From: Laspinema palackyanum D2a
GTDB lineage: Bacteria > Cyanobacteriota > Cyanobacteriia > Cyanobacteriales > Laspinemataceae
DNA length: 64,000 nucleotides
Reading direction: 5' to 3'
Assembly (NCBI GenBank): GCA_025370845.1
Contig: JAMXFF010000019.1
Coordinates: 1 to 64,000 of the forward strand
Part shown: one piece after another, positions 1 to 8,834 of the stretch
Numbering within the stretch: position 1 is the stretch's first letter
How the letters are laid out: each line of letters begins with the position of its first letter
Program-made: the position numbers and the translations under genes
Notes under the pieces: generated by a model
Told to the model about the DNA's origin: nothing
Database searches by the model: none
Seen by the model: only the letters and a program-made list of their open reading frames with translations

Positions 1-5
1 TGGAT

Positions 6-39
6 AGTTTTCAGGGAGGCCCCATCCCTGAAAACTTTT
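6..39 (+). terminator. Rho-independent terminator-like hairpin
   Basis: A perfect 12-bp inverted repeat (AGTTTTCAGGGA at 6-17, TCCCTGAAAACT at 25-36) with a 7-nt loop is followed by a short T run on the plus strand. It probably ends a plus-strand gene lying before the window. The stem is symmetrical, so it may also act on minus-strand transcripts leaving thiS, although the minus side has no T run. Confidence 0.6.
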
Positions 40-84
40 AAACCATAAGCATTTTAGCCTTAGCTTGATGCGTATGGTTTTAAC

Positions 85-114
85 CCCCGCCGGTGTTGCC
101 CCCGCCGGTGTTGC
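85..114. repeat. 15-bp tandem duplication
   Basis: The unit CCCCGCCGGTGTTGC occurs twice back to back with no mismatch, in the short non-coding stretch downstream of thiS. It is GC-rich compared with its surroundings. No function can be read from it. Confidence 0.7.
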
Positions 115-134
115 AATTGCTTCCCTTGGACCCC

Positions 135-368
135 TTAGCCGCCGCCAACAATGGTGACAATTTCCAGCCGATCGCCTTGCTGCATCTGAGTTCCCTCCCA
201 AAATTGCCGATGGAGGATTTCCCCGTTGTACTCCACCGCCACCAACCGAGGATTTAACCCCAACTGTTCTAAAAACTGCGGGAGATTCAGTCCCGAGGGA
301 CAAGACTGGGTTTCACCATTCACTTGTAACGCTATTTCAGGCATTAGACTGGACATTCCGTTGTTCAA
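135..368 (-). CDS. thiS: Sulfur carrier protein ThiS
   Basis: ThiS carries sulfur as a C-terminal thiocarboxylate for building the thiazole ring of thiamine. The 77-residue product has the ubiquitin-like size and ends in VGGG, the Gly-Gly tail that is adenylated and thiolated. The middle segment, with GLNLPQFLEQLGL and VAVEYNGEILHR, matches the family pattern. The 5' end overlaps the 3' end of thiE by 32 bp, so the two are almost certainly translationally coupled in a minus-strand operon. Later in-frame ATGs (codons 5 and 9) could be the real start and would still leave an overlap. ThiG and ThiF are not in the window. Confidence 0.9.
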   Translation of the reverse strand: MNNGMSSLMPEIALQVNGETQSCPSGLNLPQFLEQLGLNPRLVAVEYNGEILHRQFWEGTQMQQGDRLEIVTIVGGG

Positions 369-1449
369 CAGCTTTCAGAGTTTGAATCCGATTCATTTGA
401 GATAGAAAATATTGGGTGACTAATGTCGGCTGTTCCACCTCCATGATGCCGCGCACCACTGCCACCCGTTCGGCACCACAATCGAGCACATCGGTGAGGT
501 TGTGCATATCGATACCACCGATCGCAAACCAAGGGACCGAAGAATGCTCCGCAGCATAGCGGACATAAGCTAGACCCGCTGGGGCTTTCCCCGGTTTCGT
601 CGGCGTTTCGTACACCGGACCGACCCCAATATAATCCGCCCCTTCTGCGATCGCCCGTTGCATTTCTTCCGGGTTCGTGGTAGAACGACCGATTAAACGT
701 TGAGGGCCAAGCAACTGGCGCGCAAAGGCAGTCGGCATATCCTGTTGTCCCAGATGAACCCCATCCGCATCTACGGCTAAGGCTAAATCCACCCGGTCAT
801 TCATAATAAAAAGGGCCCCGTAGTGGTGACAAATCTCGCGGAGTTGTTCCGCATTCCGGAGACGCTCCCCATCATCTGTATTTTTGTCACGGTACTGCAC
901 CAGGGTTAAGCCCCCTTCCAGGGCCGCTTCGACCACGGCGAACAACTTATCATTTTCAGACGTAACCAGATATAAAGGGGATTGATCCAATAGCTGACGA
1001 CGCCGGTAAGCCATTAAACTACTTTCCAGGGTATAAACGCGGTAGCGCATCTGCTTAAACACAGCGCCCATATCCGGATGGTACAGCTTGCCATATTCCT
1101 CCAGGACCCGCAGGGCTTCTTCCACCCGACAGCAGTTCGCCTGCAACAGGGAATCAATACCCGAGCGTTCTTCTTCTTGGGGGTGGCTCAGGTCTGTACC
1201 GGGGTCCCCTGGGGTATTGCGGGCCGCCCGCAGTTCCGGTGCGTGCCAACTTGCCAGTTCCTGGCGCATGGATTTACACTCCTGAGCCAGAGGTGAACTT
1301 TGCAGGCCAAAGCGACACCATTCTTCAATAATCCGCAAGCCTTCTCGCGCCCGGTCTAAATTGGCATCTAAAATACGACAGAGCGCCGGTTGCAACTGGA
1401 GGGTCCCTAAATCCGACACCCTTGCTAACCCGCTGTTTTTGTCAGCCAT
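337..1449 (-). CDS. thiE: Thiamine-phosphate synthase, long cyanobacterial form
   Basis: ThiE couples hydroxymethylpyrimidine diphosphate with thiazole phosphate to give thiamine phosphate in the cytoplasm. The catalytic TIM barrel occupies about residues 155-355: it starts near SPLYLVTSEND and shows QYRDKNTDDGERLRNAEQLR, HLGQQDMPT, GPVYETPTKPGK and FAIGGIDMHN, the family's substrate-binding loops. The first 150 residues are an extra helical domain (for example ANLDRAREGLRIIEEWCRFG) seen in cyanobacterial and some other long ThiE proteins; its role is not known to me. At 370 aa it is about 150 residues longer than the E. coli enzyme. It precedes and overlaps thiS. I see no TPP riboswitch in the 275 bp upstream. 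Confidence 0.93.
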   Translation of the reverse strand: MADKNSGLARVSDLGTLQLQPALCRILDANLDRAREGLRIIEEWCRFGLQSSPLAQECKSMRQELASWHAPELRAARNTPGDPGTDLSHPQEEERSGIDSLLQANCCRVEEALRVLEEYGKLYHPDMGAVFKQMRYRVYTLESSLMAYRRRQLLDQSPLYLVTSENDKLFAVVEAALEGGLTLVQYRDKNTDDGERLRNAEQLREICHHYGALFIMNDRVDLALAVDADGVHLGQQDMPTAFARQLLGPQRLIGRSTTNPEEMQRAIAEGADYIGVGPVYETPTKPGKAPAGLAYVRYAAEHSSVPWFAIGGIDMHNLTDVLDCGAERVAVVRGIMEVEQPTLVTQYFLSQMNRIQTLKAVEQRNVQSNA

Positions 1450-1724
1450 TGAAACCCCCTGTGATTGCTATATCCGAACAGTCTGTTTTAACGTTTCCCA
1501 TGAGGCGTGAACATTGAGGAACTCTATGATGCAAACTTATAATATCTTGGGCGCTTTTTTAATTTTTTTTAAGCGGTGAAATTTATTGTGGCACAAAAAA
1601 TTAGACATCCGTTACATTCATTGGATAATCAGGAGGGAAGAGATGGACATTCGGGCATTTTATCGGCATCTACATCAGATGAACTGTAACTGAAGAAGGT
1701 GATTCGTTTAGTAGGAGGAGAGTC

Positions 1725-3398
1725 GTGAGTTTTAGAAGCCCCCATCAATCGCATTCAGATAAGTATCGCATCCTGGTCCCGTTAGGAGTTGCCACGACTG
1801 CATTGTTCTGGTTCTATGGGTCAACGGCGATCGCCCAAAACGTTCCTGAATTCCAAACCGCCCAAAATTCCGGGACCGAAGTAGCCTCACAAACCCAGCT
1901 CTTTGTCAATCCCACTCAGGGGAATGACTCCAGTGGTAACGGAAGCGAATCCGCACCCTTTAAAACGATTACTCAAGCGCTGCGACAAGCCAAACCCAAT
2001 ACTACAATCCGGCTGAGTCCCGGGACTTATAGCGCTGAAAGTGGGGAGAGCTTTCCCTTAATCCTTAAACCCCAAGTGGCCCTGGAAGGGGATACCAGCA
2101 ATCGAGGACGCGGAATCATCATCCGAGGCGGGGGTCTGTATCTGAGTCGGACTTCTGCAAGACAAAATGTGGGTCTCGTCGCTGCTGATGGAGCCCGGGT
2201 CTCTGGGATTACCCTGACCAATGACAATACCAGCGGTTATGCCTTGTGGGTTGAATCTGCCTCAATGGAGGTCACCGATAACACCTTCACTCGTAGCGGA
2301 CATGATGGGATTTCCGTCGTGGGCAATAGTGCCCCGACAATCCGGAGCAATCATTTTGTGGAAAATGGGGCCAACGGCATCACCATTTATGGAACCTCCC
2401 GACCCCAGCTTGTGGAGAATGTGTTTGAGCGCACGGGATTTGGAATCTCGATCGGCCAGAAAGCGGAACCGATCTTGACTGGGAATCAGGTGAGGCAGAA
2501 TCGGGATGGGGTGGTGATTCATGGAACCGCCCGTCCCGTGTTGCGGAATAATCAGATTGAAAGCAATCAGGATAATGGGGTAGTTGCCGTTGGCAATTCT
2601 CGTCCGGATATGGGCACCTCGGGGGATCCCGGGGGGAATGTGGTCCGCAATAACGGCCAGATGGATATTAATTGCAGTGCGACAAAAGAGATTGTTCCAG
2701 CGTTTGGGAATCAAGTCGCCAGCGATCGCACCAGTGGACGGTTAGACCTGAATGGGACCCTCGCCCCGGTTGCCAGTGCGCCGGTTACCAGTACACCCCC
2801 GCGCCCTTTACCGTTACCGTTACCCCGGCCCGCAGGCACTCCAGCTCCCACTCCACCGGCAACCCCAGCCTCTTTTCCGAGTCCAACCGCCACCACACCT
2901 CAGCCTCCCCCGCCCTTATCGGCGACAGTGAGCTTGCCGGTTCCCACACCCGGTCAAGGTATTCCCATTCCGGTGCCGCCCCCCCAAACCGGGACTGCAC
3001 CGGCACCGCGACCCCCTGCACCAGCACCGGCGATCGGTAATCGACCGGGGGATACTCTGCCTAACCTCCTACCCGTTCCCGATGGCAATCCCCCGATTGG
3101 AAATGGCGGCGCTGGAGTCCCCGTCGTCGGTGCTCCCAGTGGTGGTGCGGGTAATGGACCCCCGACCCCGCCCAGTCGTGCCGCAGCCCTGGGACTGCGC
3201 TATCGGGTGATTGTCAATGCCACCAGTAGCAGCGACCAAGCGCGTGTCCGTCGCGTTGTTTCCGATGCCTTCCGGACCCGAATTAATGGTCGGATGGTGA
3301 TGCAAGTCGGAGCCTTTGCCACCCAGGACAAAGTAGATGAAATGATGCAACTGCTTCAGCGCAATGGGCTAACTGGGGTGGTTTTAGATATCGAATAA
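1725..3398 (+). CDS. Exported DUF1565 beta-helix protein with proline-rich linker and SPOR-like tail
   Basis: The start is a GTG preceded by an excellent ribosome site (AGGAGGAG, 1713-1720). Residues about 16-38 form a hydrophobic signal or anchor ending at AIAQ. Residues 58-340 begin with FVNPTQGNDSSGNGSESAPF, typical of DUF1565, followed by repeating N-x-I/G-I turns of a right-handed parallel beta-helix (NHFVENGANGITIYG, NQVRQNRDGVVIHG). Residues about 345-480 are a low-complexity Pro/Ala/Thr linker. The last 65 residues (RYRVIVNATSSSDQARVRRV, MVMQVGAFATQDKVDEMMQL) resemble a SPOR-type domain. I infer an envelope protein that may bind polysaccharide or peptidoglycan. Enzymatic activity is not evident. 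Confidence 0.8.
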   Translation: MSFRSPHQSHSDKYRILVPLGVATTALFWFYGSTAIAQNVPEFQTAQNSGTEVASQTQLFVNPTQGNDSSGNGSESAPFKTITQALRQAKPNTTIRLSPGTYSAESGESFPLILKPQVALEGDTSNRGRGIIIRGGGLYLSRTSARQNVGLVAADGARVSGITLTNDNTSGYALWVESASMEVTDNTFTRSGHDGISVVGNSAPTIRSNHFVENGANGITIYGTSRPQLVENVFERTGFGISIGQKAEPILTGNQVRQNRDGVVIHGTARPVLRNNQIESNQDNGVVAVGNSRPDMGTSGDPGGNVVRNNGQMDINCSATKEIVPAFGNQVASDRTSGRLDLNGTLAPVASAPVTSTPPRPLPLPLPRPAGTPAPTPPATPASFPSPTATTPQPPPPLSATVSLPVPTPGQGIPIPVPPPQTGTAPAPRPPAPAPAIGNRPGDTLPNLLPVPDGNPPIGNGGAGVPVVGAPSGGAGNGPPTPPSRAAALGLRYRVIVNATSSSDQARVRRVVSDAFRTRINGRMVMQVGAFATQDKVDEMMQLLQRNGLTGVVLDIE

Positions 3399-3511
3399 TT
3401 CTCCCATCAACCCAGAAAATAATTCTCTTTCAGGAGTCTCGATTTACCGCAATTCAGGGAAACGAATTGTGAATAATTAGACTCCTGATTTTTTTGCCAA
3501 AAGGGATTTCC

Positions 3512-4660
3512 TTAACTCTCAGACTGGATTTTTTGCACAATCCATTCAAAGGTTTCCAGAACCTGTTGCAGAGCACTTTCATCTTGTAACGTAGACAAGG
3601 GAAAGGTCGGTAATCGGGTTTCACTGGAATCAGCAGGAAGGGACAAGCCAATCGAACTGAAACGAGAACGCAATTCTTGCCAGTGTTCTGGAGAATCAAA
3701 CGGGGGTTGAGTCGCATAACTGCTACTAGAAATCACAAAATCCCCAGAAATATCCACTGTAAACAGTGCAATAGATTTCCGACCTTTTAGCTTTAATTTA
3801 GCAAGAAATCCACCATAGAGTTCTCCAGTTCCCCAGACCACTTCCACAGCAGGTTCGTGACGTCGGACCCATTGTTGAATCTGGCGGGCCATTTGCGCTT
3901 CTTCATACCCTTGGCGGGTTTCAAATTCATGAAAGAAAGACGCTTCATCCCAGCGACGTCTCTCCCGAGTAGCACTGGCTTTTTTCTGTTGCGCTTCAGC
4001 GGTTTGACCAATGATTCGGGGAACCAATGTTTTGAGTCCATCCTGGCTGACATATTGTTTAATTTCCAGGGCTAAAACTTCGGTTGGGTCTAATTGTTCA
4101 TTGAGAAATTCAACCACTCGTCTGAGTTCAGGAGAAATTTCATCCGAGACAAAAACTAATCTAAGTTTTCCCGCTTGGAGGTTCGTTTTGACTTTATCCC
4201 AGAAGCGGTCTTCATGAGCATCGGTGCCGAGAAATTCTTCAAAGACTTGTTCAGGGTCGCGACCGACATCGCGACAATTGGATTCAAATTGGGTAATGAT
4301 GGACTCAATGGGCCAATAGATTAAAACATTGGCGGCATAGTCGAGCATTTGACCGACAATTTCCCGGCGAATTCGGTCATCTTGGGTATGTTTGACGGCA
4401 ACTAAGGTGGGAATAGCATTTTGGTCGATAAATAAATGTTCAAAAGACCATTGACCATTGACTTCATCCTCTGCCGGAAGCGGGATTTCTCGGGAAATTA
4501 ATAACCATTGGCGAGGGGTCGCCCGGTCAATTTGGTCTCCGGCGATCAGGTTGGGATATTTTTCGAGTAATTCTTGCAGTCGATCTTCGTTGTCATAGGC
4601 TTGTTCTATCATTTCTACAAGCCGGTCTTCATCTTGTATGAGGTAAATGCCTCCACCCAT
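3512..4660 (-). CDS. PD-(D/E)XK nuclease-fold protein with altered catalytic motif
   Basis: The 382-residue product resembles a family of bacterial proteins with an N-terminal PD-(D/E)XK-like domain; from memory these usually carry a LVEVKRS core. Residues about 20-60 (DRLQELLEKYPNLIAGDQID) and RIRREIVGQMLDYAANV are typical. The motif region reads FIDQNAIPTLVAVKHTQ: the aspartate and lysine are kept but the usual Glu of E-x-K is Ala. Residues 230-382 are a second region with GYEEAQMARQIQQWVRRHEP and a beta-rich end. Its biological role is unknown; some relatives occur near restriction or defence genes, but nothing of that kind adjoins it here. It lies 52 bp downstream of dapF on the same strand. 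Confidence 0.6.
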   Translation of the reverse strand: MGGGIYLIQDEDRLVEMIEQAYDNEDRLQELLEKYPNLIAGDQIDRATPRQWLLISREIPLPAEDEVNGQWSFEHLFIDQNAIPTLVAVKHTQDDRIRREIVGQMLDYAANVLIYWPIESIITQFESNCRDVGRDPEQVFEEFLGTDAHEDRFWDKVKTNLQAGKLRLVFVSDEISPELRRVVEFLNEQLDPTEVLALEIKQYVSQDGLKTLVPRIIGQTAEAQQKKASATRERRRWDEASFFHEFETRQGYEEAQMARQIQQWVRRHEPAVEVVWGTGELYGGFLAKLKLKGRKSIALFTVDISGDFVISSSSYATQPPFDSPEHWQELRSRFSSIGLSLPADSSETRLPTFPLSTLQDESALQQVLETFEWIVQKIQSES

Positions 4661-4712
4661 CTCTGTTCTCCGTATTGTGATTTAGTGTTGCGATCTGGAT
4701 GTAGGCGCGGAT

Positions 4713-5567
4713 CTAGATCCGGCCTGAAAATACCCGTTCGGCAGGACCCGTCATGTAAAGTCGCCCATCGGATTCAGACCATTCAATGTTCAGAGGGCCA
4801 CCGGGGAGTTCGATGGTGGCTTGGCGATCGCATCGACCCGTCAGGACCCCTGCGACTAAGGTAGCACAGGCCCCAGTCCCACAGGCGAGGGTCGCACCGG
4901 CACCCCGTTCCCAAACTCTCATTTTCAGATGCGATCGCCCCATGACTTGAATAAATTCCGTATTGGTCCGCTTCGGAAAAACCGGGTGATTCTCAAATTC
5001 AGGACCAATCCCCGCCAGATCCACGGCATCCACATCCTCTACAAAAGTAATGCAGTGGGGATTTCCCATGCTGACGCAGGTTACATCCCAGGTTTTTCCA
5101 GCTACGGATAAGGGGACATTGACCGCTTTTTCCTCGGGACCACAAAGGGTTGTGGGAATTTCTGACCCCAGCAACCGAGGCAGGCCCATATCTACCCTAA
5201 CTTGACCATCGGATTTCAGGGTTAGGGTCATCACCCCTGCTAGGGTCTGAATCCGATATTCTCCGGTTCCTGTGGCTGAACTCCGGGTTGGGACTCCCAG
5301 ATCCACGAGAAACCTAGCTAAACAGCGGATGCCATTCCCACACATTTCGGGTTCCGAGGCATCGGAGTTATAGATCCGCATGGTGTAGTCGGTGTCCGGT
5401 TCCGTAGGCGGAAGGGCAAAAATCACCCCATCGGCACCGATGCCAAAGTTGCGATCGCATAACTGTTCGGCCTGGGAGGGCGTTATCATCGGTTCTGGGT
5501 TCTGACGGTTGTCAATCAGAATGAAATCATTTCCCAAACCTTGATATTTGGTAAACTCTAACGTCAT
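4713..5567 (-). CDS. dapF: Diaminopimelate epimerase
   Basis: DapF interconverts LL- and meso-diaminopimelate, the last step before meso-DAP enters peptidoglycan or is decarboxylated to lysine. The 284-residue product has the normal family length. Both catalytic cysteines are visible: one in [15 protein letters not shown] and one in [16 protein letters not shown], the paired thiols of this cofactor-independent racemase. The N-terminal [14 protein letters not shown] and GADGVIF segments are also typical. It is transcribed divergently from hfq across a 309-bp spacer. Confidence 0.96.
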   Translation of the reverse strand: MTLEFTKYQGLGNDFILIDNRQNPEPMITPSQAEQLCDRNFGIGADGVIFALPPTEPDTDYTMRIYNSDASEPEMCGNGIRCLARFLVDLGVPTRSSATGTGEYRIQTLAGVMTLTLKSDGQVRVDMGLPRLLGSEIPTTLCGPEEKAVNVPLSVAGKTWDVTCVSMGNPHCITFVEDVDAVDLAGIGPEFENHPVFPKRTNTEFIQVMGRSHLKMRVWERGAGATLACGTGACATLVAGVLTGRCDRQATIELPGGPLNIEWSESDGRLYMTGPAERVFSGRI

Positions 5568-5790
5568 GGCTTGTACTCGCGAAAAGTTCCGGTTCTTGTC
5601 CTGGTTTTATTTGATAATACCCGATGTTAAAGTTCCCACTTTTGGGACCGGAATCTTTATCCCTCGGTAAAAGCGCGATCGCAGTCCCCATCCCTCACAT
5701 CCTGAAGGCTATTCCGGGTGTGAATCCTGACTGGGCCTGAGTTGATTCCCGGACAGGTTAACATGACTCATAGAGCCGGTTGACGGCTTA

Positions 5791-5833
5791 ACATCGGACA
5801 AAATAACTGGCCTGCCTGAATTTTGTCCGATGT
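5791..5833. promoter_or_regulatory. 14-bp perfect inverted repeat in the hfq leader
   Basis: ACATCGGACAAAAT at 5791-5804 is followed after 15 bases by its exact reverse complement at 5820-5833. The element ends 43 bases before the hfq ATG. It has no immediate T run, so it is not a standard terminator. It could be a leader RNA hairpin or an operator in the dapF-hfq divergent spacer; the sequence alone does not decide. Confidence 0.7.
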
Positions 5834-5876
5834 GCTGCGATTTTCATGCCAAATTTTCTCTCGTTGAGACCTAATC

Positions 5877-6089
5877 ATGTCTGACTTCGATACTAACTTA
5901 CCTAGCATTCGCCAAGTTCAAAATTTCATTAAAGACAAACACGAGATAGAACTCAAACTGGTTACCGGAGATTTATTAGCCGGTAAAATTTTCTGGCAGG
6001 ATAAAGACTGCATTTCTATCCTGGATCACTACGACAAACAAACCATCGTCTGGCGTCATTCTATTGTTTATCTGAAACCCAAATCTTGA
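5877..6089 (+). CDS. hfq: Cyanobacterial-type Hfq
   Basis: This 70-residue Sm-like protein matches the divergent Hfq of cyanobacteria, with LPSIRQVQNFIKDKHEIELK as the N-terminal helix and Sm1 strand and DHYDKQTIVWRHSIVYLKP as the Sm2 region. The KH motif of proteobacterial Hfq is replaced (WRHSIVYL). From established work in Synechocystis, such Hfq proteins bind RNA poorly and act with the PilB motor of type IV pili, affecting motility and DNA uptake. The gene stands alone, with a striking hairpin in its leader. Confidence 0.92.
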   Translation: MSDFDTNLPSIRQVQNFIKDKHEIELKLVTGDLLAGKIFWQDKDCISILDHYDKQTIVWRHSIVYLKPKS

Positions 6090-6135
6090 GCCTAGTCCGG
6101 TTTGGCCTGATTTAGCCCATACCGGACCGCCCCCC

Positions 6136-8472
6136 TTAGCCCCGATCGCTGGGTAACCCCTCCTTACGCGGTTCACTTTGGTGAGCTTTGCTCAGGGTAA
6201 CCGTAGTCGGAACCGATTGGCCCGGATTCGGTGCCAACCACAGTTGGATCCGTTTCAGGGAGAGGAGACTCCCACACAGCAGGAGGCGATCGCCCCCTTG
6301 CACCTGAGTCCCTCCATGAGGAAAGCGAATAAACTGCCCTTCCCGGCGAATCGCTTGCACCTGCACCTCATACTCCGCCCGCAAATCCAGTTCACCCAAG
6401 GTTTTATCCGTGATGGGACTCAGTTCGGAAACCATCAGCCATTGACAGGAGCGATTTTCTTGGGGAATCGCCACCTCTCCCCGGGCTAACTGCTCAAAGG
6501 TAGTCAGTTCTTCCCCTTGTCCCACCACCAGGAGTTTATCCCCTGTCACCAAGGTTGTATCCGCCGTGGGATAGTCGATTTCTTCCCCATTGGCGCGACG
6601 AATTGCCATTAAACTCACCCCACTGAGTCGGCGCATATCCGTTTGTTCTAGGGTCATTCCCGCCAAAGGAGACCCTTCTGGTAGGGGATACCATTTGCTG
6701 TTCATATCCAATGCCGCCACCTGTAACTCCCGGGAGACTTCCGAGGGCGATCGCGCTGGACGCAATTCTAAATAGTGATGACTACGAATTTGTTCAATTT
6801 CTCGGCGAATCCCTGGCAAGGGTAATCCGACGCCGAGTAACAAATGAGTCGCCAGTTCTAAACTGACCTCAAATTCCGATTGCACCACTTCCGAGGCCCC
6901 CAACTGATAGAGCAGTTCTATCTCTTTTTCTTGGTTCGCCTGAACCACCACATCTAATTCTGGGGATAACTCCAGCGATCGCTTCAGACATAACCTTGTA
7001 CTCATCGGGTCCGGCAGGGCCACCGCCACCGCCTTAGCTTTATCCACTCCCGCTGCTTCCAAAACGTGCAACGATGCCGCATTGCCATAAATATAGGGAA
7101 TTCCAGCAGCCCGCAGTTGCCCGATCGCCCGTTCGGAACTATCAATCACCACCAAGGGATAGTTATGCGCTTGCAGCAGTTGGACCACTTTTTTACCCAC
7201 CCGTCCATATCCACAAACCACCACGCGATCGGGCAAAGGAATTTCCTCGGAAACGGCCTGGGGGCCACTGGTCTCCTCAAAAAATCGTGCCAACCCCCCC
7301 TGATTCTCCGCCCAATCTAGCAATTTTGGCACCAGTCGCAATACAAAGGGCGTCACCACCAGAGTCACCGCAGTTGTGCCTAAAATCAACAGATATACCG
7401 GACGGGAAACCAACCCCGTCGCCAGTCCCTGGGCCGTCAACACAAAGGAAAATTCCCCAATTTGCGCCAGTCCCAACCCCACAATCAACGCCGTTCTCAA
7501 GGGATAGCCAAAGCTAGTCACTATCGGGGTGATGATTAAAAATTTGCCCACAAACACCAAACAGACTAACCCCAGAATCAGTTCCAGATTCTGCCAGAGA
7601 AACACCGGGTCAATCAGCATTCCCACAGAGACAAAAAACAGGGCCGCCAAAATATCTCGCAGGGGTTCGACATAAGTCAAGGTTTGGTCCGCATATTCCA
7701 CCTCAGAAATCATCAACCCGGCGACGAAGGCCCCCATTTCAATGGAAAACCCGAGATAGTAGGTGACTAAGGCAATTCCCAAACATAAGGCAATCACCCC
7801 GAGTAAAAACAGTTCTTGACTCTCCGTTTTAGCCAGAAACCTCAGCAACTGCGGAACGAGGAATAACCCAACCGCTACTGCTGCTACGGCAAATAGGGCA
7901 ATTCGCACCACCGCAGAAATCACCGCCATCCCGATCGCCTCCGGGGGTTCGTTCAGGGCCGGTAACACCGCTAACATGAATCCCAAGGCCAAATCTTGCA
8001 CCACCAATATCCCCAGCATCACCTGACCATGTAAGGTGGGGAGTTCATTGCGTTCCATCAAACATTTCAGGACCACCGCAGTAGAGGAGAGGGAGAGAAT
8101 CGCCCCTAAGAAGACGCCCTGAGACCAAGAGGTACACCAACCCATCACCAGAGAAACGAAGGTTGTTACGGCAATGGTGAGGACAATCTGGAGAGTTCCA
8201 CCGCCGAGACTAATCCCTCTGACTTTTTTAAGTTCTGCAAAGGAAAACTCAACTCCCAGGGCAAATAACAGGAGGGCTACGCCAAATTGAGCGAGGGTTT
8301 CCACTTGAATCAGTTCTTTGATCCATCCCAAACCGGCAGGACCCACGATAATTCCCCCCAGTAAATAGCCCAGAATAGCGGGTTGACCCAGGAGGGACGC
8401 AAATAAACCACCACTAGCAGCAGCCGCCAGCATCGTTACTAAGTCAAGGATGAGTCTAAAGTCTTCTTGCAC
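6136..8472 (-). CDS. CPA2-family cation:proton antiporter with TrkA domains (KefB-like)
   Basis: Residues 1-390 form about twelve membrane segments of the Na+/H+ exchanger fold, with GYLLGGIIVGPAGLG and LLFALGVEFSFAELKKVRG near the N-terminus. Residues about 415-530 are a TrkA-N (RCK) nucleotide-binding domain with the Rossmann motif VVCGYGRVGKKVVQLL. Two TrkA-C domains follow (about 570-650 and 675-755). The 778-aa length and architecture fit K+ or Na+ efflux antiporters gated by nucleotides or redox state. Substrate cannot be told from the sequence. The gene faces hfq, with only 46 bp between the stop codons. Confidence 0.88.
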   Translation of the reverse strand: MQEDFRLILDLVTMLAAAASGGLFASLLGQPAILGYLLGGIIVGPAGLGWIKELIQVETLAQFGVALLLFALGVEFSFAELKKVRGISLGGGTLQIVLTIAVTTFVSLVMGWCTSWSQGVFLGAILSLSSTAVVLKCLMERNELPTLHGQVMLGILVVQDLALGFMLAVLPALNEPPEAIGMAVISAVVRIALFAVAAVAVGLFLVPQLLRFLAKTESQELFLLGVIALCLGIALVTYYLGFSIEMGAFVAGLMISEVEYADQTLTYVEPLRDILAALFFVSVGMLIDPVFLWQNLELILGLVCLVFVGKFLIITPIVTSFGYPLRTALIVGLGLAQIGEFSFVLTAQGLATGLVSRPVYLLILGTTAVTLVVTPFVLRLVPKLLDWAENQGGLARFFEETSGPQAVSEEIPLPDRVVVCGYGRVGKKVVQLLQAHNYPLVVIDSSERAIGQLRAAGIPYIYGNAASLHVLEAAGVDKAKAVAVALPDPMSTRLCLKRSLELSPELDVVVQANQEKEIELLYQLGASEVVQSEFEVSLELATHLLLGVGLPLPGIRREIEQIRSHHYLELRPARSPSEVSRELQVAALDMNSKWYPLPEGSPLAGMTLEQTDMRRLSGVSLMAIRRANGEEIDYPTADTTLVTGDKLLVVGQGEELTTFEQLARGEVAIPQENRSCQWLMVSELSPITDKTLGELDLRAEYEVQVQAIRREGQFIRFPHGGTQVQGGDRLLLCGSLLSLKRIQLWLAPNPGQSVPTTVTLSKAHQSEPRKEGLPSDRG

Positions 8473-8560
8473 GGGTGTCTGTCAAAAATGAGAGAAATGT
8501 TACGGGTTATAACAATTCAGCATAACGATTTTTGGGGGGAAGCATAAAAGATAGGGGGGA

Positions 8561-8680
8561 AACGACTGAAGTCGTTACTACAAACACCGGATAACGACTT
8601 CAGTCGTTACTACAAACACTGGATAACGACTGAAGTCGTTACTACAAACACCGGATAACGACTGACGGCGGGACGTTGAA
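8561..8680. repeat. Palindromic repeat cluster 1 (32-bp period)
   Basis: Units beginning AACGACTGAAGTCGTT occur at 8561, 8593, 8625 and, truncated after AACGACTGA, at 8657, giving an exact 32-bp period. The spacer reads ACTACAAACACCGGAT with one variation. The second unit carries the centre as TTC rather than GAA. The same core occurs near 20.3, 24.9 and 28.7 kb and as variants at 56.1 kb. The cluster lies between the divergent antiporter and M23 peptidase genes. Confidence 0.85.
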
Positions 8681-8710
8681 CTTCTCCCCCATCTCCCCCA
8701 TCTCCCAAGG

Positions 8711-8741
8711 ACAAATGACAAATGACAAATGACAAATGACC
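8711..8741. repeat. 7-bp microsatellite (ACAAATG)4
   Basis: Four tandem copies of ACAAATG followed by ACC lie between repeat cluster 1 and the M23 peptidase gene. Just upstream is a short run of CTCCCCCAT units. Slippage-prone, with no visible function. Confidence 0.75.
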
Positions 8742-8834
8742 AATCCTCCCAGAACCGGCATGATAAAATGTGGAACTTAGCGCGATCGCCCGTAAGTCTA
8801 TCTAGCACGTTTAAAACAGACGAACACAAGAATT

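Noticed and set aside
1450-1724. TPP riboswitch upstream of thiE
   Set aside because: The conserved CTGAGA and ACCTGA elements are absent in the right order upstream of thiE, and also upstream of tenA.
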